64,000 bases of DNA, from contig NC_135146.1 of assembly GCF_051014445.1 (NCBI RefSeq), positions 2,914,001 through 2,978,000 of the forward strand, in the 5' to 3' direction. The translations under genes were made by a program, and so were the position numbers. This document shows positions 59,316 through 64,000 of the stretch, piece after piece (position 1 is the stretch's first letter; each line of letters opens with the position of its first letter). The DNA comes from Colletes latitarsis. Its lineage: Eukaryota; Arthropoda; Insecta; Hymenoptera; Colletidae. The notes under the pieces were generated by a model. That model was not told where the DNA came from and did no database searches. It worked only from the letters and a program-made list of their open reading frames with translations.

Positions 59316-60335
59316 GCGCCGTTTTCACTGGTCGCCCCGTCCCCCTATTCAGCCCGTTTTCGCTGCCCGCCCTGTCATTCCCATTCACCCCATTTTCGTT
59401 GTTCGCCCCGTCCCCCTATTCGGCCCGTTTTCGCTGGTCGCCCTGTATTCCTTATTCCCCACGTTACTTCTATTCACCCAATTTTCGTTGTTCGCCCCTT
59501 CTTGGACATTCGCCCCGTCACCCTTTCCGACCCGTTTCCGCTGGCCGTCCCCGTCCCGTCTTGCTTATTTGCCCCGTTTTTACCATTTGCCCCGTCCCCA
59601 TATTCGGCCCGTTTTCGCTGGTCGCGTCCATTCCTATTTGCCCCGTTTTGGCATTCGCCCCGTCCCCATATTCGGACCAATTACGCTGGTCACCCCGTCC
59701 CTTGTTCGCCCCGACCCCTTGTTTGGCTTGTTTGCGCTGGTCGCTCCGTCTTCCTTATTCGCCCCGTTATTGCCATTCGTCCGGCCCGCTATTTGTCCCG
59801 TTATTGCCATTCGCCCCGTCCCCATATTCGGCCCGTTTTCGCTGGGCGCCCTGTCCCCCTATTCGTCCCGTTTTCGCTGTTTGCCCCGTCATACCTATTC
59901 ACCCCCTTTTCGTCGTTCGCCCTGTCTTCGACATTCGCCCCGTACCCCTATTCGGCCCGTTTTCGTTGGTCACCCCGTCCCCCTATTCGGCCCGTTTTCG
60001 TTGGACGCCCTGTCCCCGTATTCGATCCGTTTTCGCTGGTTGCCCCGTCTTCGATATTCGCCCCATCTCCTTATCCAGCCTGTTATCGCTGGTCGCCCCG
60101 ACCACCTATACGGCCGTTTTCGCTGGTGGGCCCGTCCCCCTTTTCGGCCCGTTACCGCTAGACGCCCCGTCCCCTTATTCGGCCCGTTTTCGCTGGTCGC
60201 CCCAACCCGCTATTCGGCCCGGGTTCGCCGGTCGCCCCGTACCCCTTTTCGGCCCGTTTTCGTTGATCGCCCCGTCATTCCGATTTGCTTCGTTTTCGTT
60301 GTTCGCCCCGTTTTTGGCATTCGCGTCGCTGGTGA
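59316..60335. repeat. 35-bp minisatellite, part 2
   Basis: Continuation of the same array, about 29 units, after copy F, again open in several + frames. It ends near 60335 (GTTTTTGGCATTCGCGTCG). Confidence 0.88.
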
Positions 60336-60705
60336 CGACCGCAGAGGTCGTATCACTCGGAGCTGCAGTTCATCTGAAATTAGATCCTCGGTTTGACTCG
60401 GGGATATTAATCGGATTGCCCCGGTTCGGTTCTGGTATGTTATAATTAGAGTCCGTATGCGGGTCGTCGTACATATTAAAATTAAAATTAATGGGGTTGG
60501 TGGCCCTATTGCAGTACCTTCTACTACTGTTATTTTTAGTCAGGTACTTAAAATTGTTATTAGTATTTGGGCCTTTGTCCATGTTTCGGCTCTGTTCCGC
60601 CTCCACGGAAAGATCGACCGATCTCGCGCTGCCAGGGTTCGTTCCGTCTCTTCCCGTCGTTTTCTGCCCCCCCCCCCGGCACGGGAGTCCGTAGACCTGG
60701 CCTTT
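60336..60705 (-). other. Unrecognised segment with an Asn-rich open frame on the - strand
   Basis: On - the frame from about 60610 to 60370 encodes an Asn-rich stretch (NFNMYDDPHTDSNYNIPEPN) with no family I recognise. Its upstream part runs into element E and is antisense to it, so the frame as a whole is not a gene. It may be the end of another mobile element cut by E. A run of C lies near 60668-60678. Confidence 0.3.
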
Positions 60706-61060
60706 CTCCCTCAGGGGCTGTGTCCGGAAATCGTCGGCTGCAGTACGGGGCGTAGCGACCCCGAGGTACCTGATGCTATTCACACCATAAGCCTCCTGTT
60801 GGTCGTCACAACAACCCATTCCCAATTCCTTCTTTGGTTTTGTGAATGGTACGTGACGGCAAGAGGTACGGGGGCCTTGGCTTAACCGCCCGGGCCGCGA
60901 GTATGGCAACTCTATAAAATCGCCTCCAATCTTAAGCTATGGTGCGTGGCGATGGGATGCATGGTTGGGGGAAAAGGCCCAATCCCAAGCGACCACCTGT
61001 GGGGGCACCTGCCGAACCCCCGGAGTATTAGGCTTACCCGGATAAAGCGGCTCTGCCTGG

Positions 61061-61950
61061 GTGGACCTTTATTTTCGACCTACGCGTGGGGACAGTATGG
61101 CTTTTCTAACTAAAACGGGGATGGGACGGGATAGTTCGGTGAGGGAGGACGAAGACGGAGTTGGGGCTAGGGTGACGGCGCTAGCGCCTCACTCAGCACC
61201 TAGCCCGGCTTCGTGGAGGGTGGAGGAGGACGTCCAGACTGCGTCAGTCTCGTCTTTCTCCTCCACCAGGAGCCACATAGGCTCCAAGAGGAAGCGGACG
61301 GGGCAGGCCGTCGACGGAGTGGGCAGGGCAATGAGCCCTGTTGTTATGCTCAGTTGCCTCAGGGACGAGGTCACTGTGTAGATATCCGAGAGGATCTCCT
61401 CGTGTCTGAGGCGAGTGGAGAAGGTGGCCGCATCCTGCTCCTTTAAGACACAGAAGAGCGGCGACGCAGAGGCCCTGAGGGAGGCTGCGCAGAAGATGAG
61501 GGAGGCGGCGCAGGAGCTGACCGGGCGGAACGCCCGTCTGCAGCTCCTGTTGGGGGTGGGGTGGCGGGGGAGGAGGAGGGCAGAGGCGCGGTGGAGTAGC
61601 GTGGCCCTCCCTCCCATCCTCCCTCCTCCTCCGTCGCGCCCCCCGGCGGTAGTAAACAAGCGGAGTGCGGCGGTGGTGGTGCGGGGCCATACGGGCCCTT
61701 CCACCCGCACTCCGTCCGTGCAAAGTTCCCTGTCCTCCTCAGAGGATAAACTTCTGAGGAGGATTGGGTAAATGATAGAGCGAAAGTTGGCCGCCTTCCG
61801 GGATGAACTCCTCCCCGGAAGAGCGGTCAGTAGGAAGGCTGTGCATCCCCGATCTGTGCCGGTACAGTCGGGGAAGGCGAAAGAGGGTTGAGCCAAGGCT
61901 CCGCCCACCGTGGCCACTCCGGGGCAGCGGGTCGCAGCCTCCAAGAGTCC
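61061..61950 (+). pseudogene. ORF1 remnant of copy E
   Basis: Starts MDLYFRPTRGDSMAF and follows ORF1 of copy D to a TAG at 61379-61381 (where D continues with EEISERISS), then continues with further stops and shifts (KVAASCSFKTQKSG, SSSEDKLLRRIG) to about residue 300 of D. The zinc-knuckle region is deleted. Confidence 0.82.
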
Positions 61951-61954
61951 AAGA

Positions 61955-62480
61955 GTCCAAGTGTGTTACGCAGATGACACACTGGTGCTGGCCGTCGGGG
62001 CTCAGTGGGGGAGGGCCAAACGCCTCGCCGAGGAGGGGGCGCAACGCGTCGTCGACCGGATCAGGGGGATGGGGATGACGGTGGCGGTCCATAAGACCGA
62101 GGTGATAGCGTTCCATTCACCTCGGCAGGATCCGCCACCCCCTCTGATCCGGGTGGGTGGGGATGATATCGAGGTGAAGGCCCGGATGAGGTATCTGGGG
62201 CTGATCCTCGATAGCTACTGGCGCTTCGAGGAGCATTTCCGCTGCCTGGTTCCCCGGTTGGAGAGGATGGTCTCGGCTTTAGGCCGGATCATCCCCAACC
62301 TGGGGGGCCCAGCGGGACGAGTTCGCCGCCTCTATGTGGCAATGGTTCAGTCGGTGGCCCTATACGGGGCCTCCGTCTGGGCGGACGACCTGGCGGCCTC
62401 CCGGCGCAGCATGACGATGCGCGGGGATGCCGCCCATGAACCTCCTCGCGCGGTCGCACGCGGTGCTGTATCGTCACCGT
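61955..62480 (+). pseudogene. ORF2 remnant of copy E (RT palm/thumb)
   Basis: Begins just before the catalytic motif VCYADDTLVLAVG and continues through HKTEVIAFHSPRQDP, RYLGLILDSYWRFEEHF and YGASVWADDLAASRRSMTM. About 28 codons are then lost before GMPPMNLLARSHAVLYRHR. The endonuclease, the N-terminal RT and the C-terminus are absent. Confidence 0.85.
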
Positions 62481-62481
62481 T

Positions 62482-62720
62482 GTGCGCCCATCCACGGGGG
62501 GACAAAGAGGGTCCCCCCGGCTGTCACGCTATCTCATGGCGGCAGGACGAGGTCACTCCGTCCCGCTGCCATCCGTCTCGGGGCTGCGTTTAGTGGCGGC
62601 TGCGAGCTCTAACTCGCAACCGCCCGCGACCCCATTTCTACCCCTCGGCGGCTGGTGGCTCATGGACGCACCATGCCACCGAGTGTGTCTCCCCTAGCGC
62701 CGGACTCGAATTGGGGGGCA
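62482..62720 (-). mobile_element. Inverted R1 3' UTR piece at the end of copy E
   Basis: The + strand matches the antisense of the copy D 3' UTR (compare 46170-46390), including GTTTAGTGGCGGCTGCGAGC and CTCGCAACCGCCCGCGACCC. It is therefore in opposite orientation to the rest of copy E, to which it joins at TATCGTCACCGTTGTG. Confidence 0.8.
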
Positions 62721-63401
62721 GTTCCACCCCCATCATCCTGGCGGCACTGCAATGCCAGGCTGACTCACGACAGAGGTGGATCAGGCTTCAATTGGTCCGT
62801 CAATTTCCAAAAATCAGATTAATATTCTGACTCCCCAATGGGGAGTGTATCAGATATTAAGCTGATAAGAACAGATAACAGCGTTTATTTTCAAATAATG
62901 TTTCCCCGGAGCCAAGGCCCCGGAGATTAGGTACAGATGTATACATCAGAATTTACTAAAATTACGTTAAATCATAATTCACAAAGGGCGCAGGGACATT
63001 CCCCCTACGCCCTTGCAGTCATAACACATTAACACTTTATGTTCACGCTAGGCGTCCAATTGATGCTTCTGTCTCATGCATCCCGTCGCTCCGCTGGCGG
63101 GTTAACACATATATGTATATATATAAAATGTAAGCAACAGTATTATATCTAATAAATAAATAAATAACTATATAAATAAATAAATAAATAAATAAAAAAA
63201 CAAGAAAATATAAAAAAAAGGTAAAATAAATAGATAAACACAACAGTATCGAAGCAACAAAGAAAAAGAACAAAAGGTATAAAATATAACAGTTCGTCGG
63301 TGTATAGGGCTGCAATAATACCTAATAGAGAGAAGCAGTAAGAATGAATTGAGAATAAGCGATTAGAAGGAAAGAAAGAACAGGGTTACAGAGGACGCCT
63401 G
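62721..63401. other. Probable 3' UTR of the right-edge retrotransposon, plus simple repeats
   Basis: AT-rich with several short hairpins: GACTCCCCAATGGGGAGTG near 62840, CCCCGGAGCCAAGGCCCCGG near 62913 and GGGCGCAGGGACATTCCCCC near 62988. No gene. Its position downstream of the - strand frame at 63402 makes it a candidate structured 3' UTR of that element. Confidence 0.35.
63151..63200. repeat. (AAAT)n microsatellite
   Basis: Two runs of AATA/AAAT units (63151-63165 and 63171-63200) separated by a few bases. Confidence 0.8.
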
Positions 63402-64000
63402 CTATTCGTCCTCTTGAGCACGGAGCATGTTATTCATTCCGGCCCCTCGTCCCGCTCGGTTCTCTTGGAAATTGGTCATTCTTGTCGGCGCCGCCGTGTC
63501 CTGGTTGGCTTCAGGCGCCGCGGTTGGGGCAGGGTACTGCCGAATCCCGGAAACGTGCTCCACGTAGATGTCCCTGGACCAGGCTATGGTCTCCGAAACC
63601 ATGAGTCGTCTCATGGTCCTCGCGTAGAACCACGAGACGCGCAGCGTTTTTAAGAGGGCCTCGTTCTCCGGGCGCCAGGCGCCCAGGGCCCCGACGATGA
63701 ACGCGTCCACGTGGACGGTGTAGCCGCGCCGGTGGAGGGCACACCCTATGGGCGCGTATTTGCGCAACTTCTCCGACCAGGTGAACGGATCGTGACGGCT
63801 CATGCGTCACGACTTTGTCAGGACACAAGGCCGTCAGTTCGTCAGGGACACCCGGGACACGCCGGTAAACCCGGAGGTCGCCCGGAAGACGGATCGCCCT
63901 CGCAAGCCTGCGATCCAAGCCGTGGTGTCGGAGTTGGCGAGCCGCCGAGTGAACGCCGCTGTGCCCGAGCACGTGGGGAAGGCTCTCGAGCTTAAACCCG
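63402..64000 (-). pseudogene. C-terminal part of an R2-type (RLE) retrotransposon ORF, frameshifted
   Basis: From the right edge one - frame reads SLPHVLGHSGVHSAARQLRH and continues to CPDKVV. A frameshift near 63800 leads to the second frame, FTWSEKLRKYAPIGCALHRR, then VGALGAWRPENEALLK, YARTMRRLMVSETIAWSRD and IYVEHVSGIRQY, ending at 63402. HVLGH..... with ARHH-type spacing, the W.EK..KY block and the WSRDIYVEH block are what I know from the C-terminus of R2-like retrotransposons with a restriction-like endonuclease. The 5' part lies beyond the window, so whether the shift is real decay or a base error cannot be told here. Confidence 0.6.

Larger units (their letters stand above)
60706..62720 (+). 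mobile_element. Internally deleted, rearranged R1-clade derivative (copy E)
   Basis: Starts CTCCCTCAGGGGCTG and carries a 5' UTR, the start of ORF1 (61061), ORF1 remnants to ~61950, then a jump to the ORF2 RT region (VCYADDTLVLAVG, 61960 onward). A second deletion lies at ~62415, and from ~62482 a piece of 3' UTR is in inverted orientation. There is no poly(A). It can encode neither protein. The 5' UTR is closer to copy B (GTACGGGGCGTAGCGACCCC) while ORF1 is of the C/D type. Confidence 0.85.

Overview
The window looks like a repeat-rich chromosomal region of an insect, most likely a hymenopteran (bee, ant or wasp). The basis is GC-rich R1-clade non-LTR retrotransposons set in AT-rich DNA, hAT, piggyBac, Tc1 and Harbinger relics, a two-exon gene of the insect DUF4781 type, and a satellite whose monomers carry a TTAGG-derived 11-nt motif (TTAGGTCTGGG) of the kind I recall being reported for hymenopteran telomeres. 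The species cannot be read from the sequence alone.

Layout. Positions 1-26222 are a ~176-bp satellite array, all in one orientation apart from one short inverted block. It is interrupted by R1-clade elements: a 3' end at 1-129 (A), a decayed full-length copy on + at 4741-11695 (B), and a damaged full-length copy on - at 16729-22632 (C). From 26223 to 37171 there are three copies of a ~988-bp hAT-type MITE, a long-terminal-inverted-repeat element, a perfect 29-bp hairpin and a solo LTR; between them sits the one convincing host gene (DUF4781 family, - strand, 27819-30003). From 37172 to 44503 the sequence is AT-rich, with a second solo LTR, a Harbinger scrap and a dead Tc1 element.

Positions 44865-54650 hold a three-level nest: a fold-back element split by a piggyBac-type element (TTAA target duplication, matching terminal inverted repeats), itself split by an R1-clade element (D, - strand). 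D has both reading frames uninterrupted (637 and 1060 aa, joined by TAATG) and is the best candidate for an active element. Positions 54836-60335 are a 35-bp GC-rich minisatellite that is largely open in all three forward frames, interrupted by a 5'-truncated R1 copy (F). Positions 60706-62720 are an internally deleted, partly inverted R1 derivative (E). The right edge holds the 3' part of an R2-type (restriction-like endonuclease) retrotransposon on -.

The most interesting signal is how the R1 family relates to the satellite. A, B and C sit in the satellite, and B lies inside the telomere-like motif. D, inserted into piggyBac, carries about 40 bp of satellite directly after its poly(A). C carries about 380 bp of satellite between two poly(A) tracts, all enclosed by one 13-bp target duplication. 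This fits retrotransposition of read-through RNAs that began in satellite-resident copies. No bacterial features, CRISPR arrays or convincing tRNA/rRNA genes were seen.
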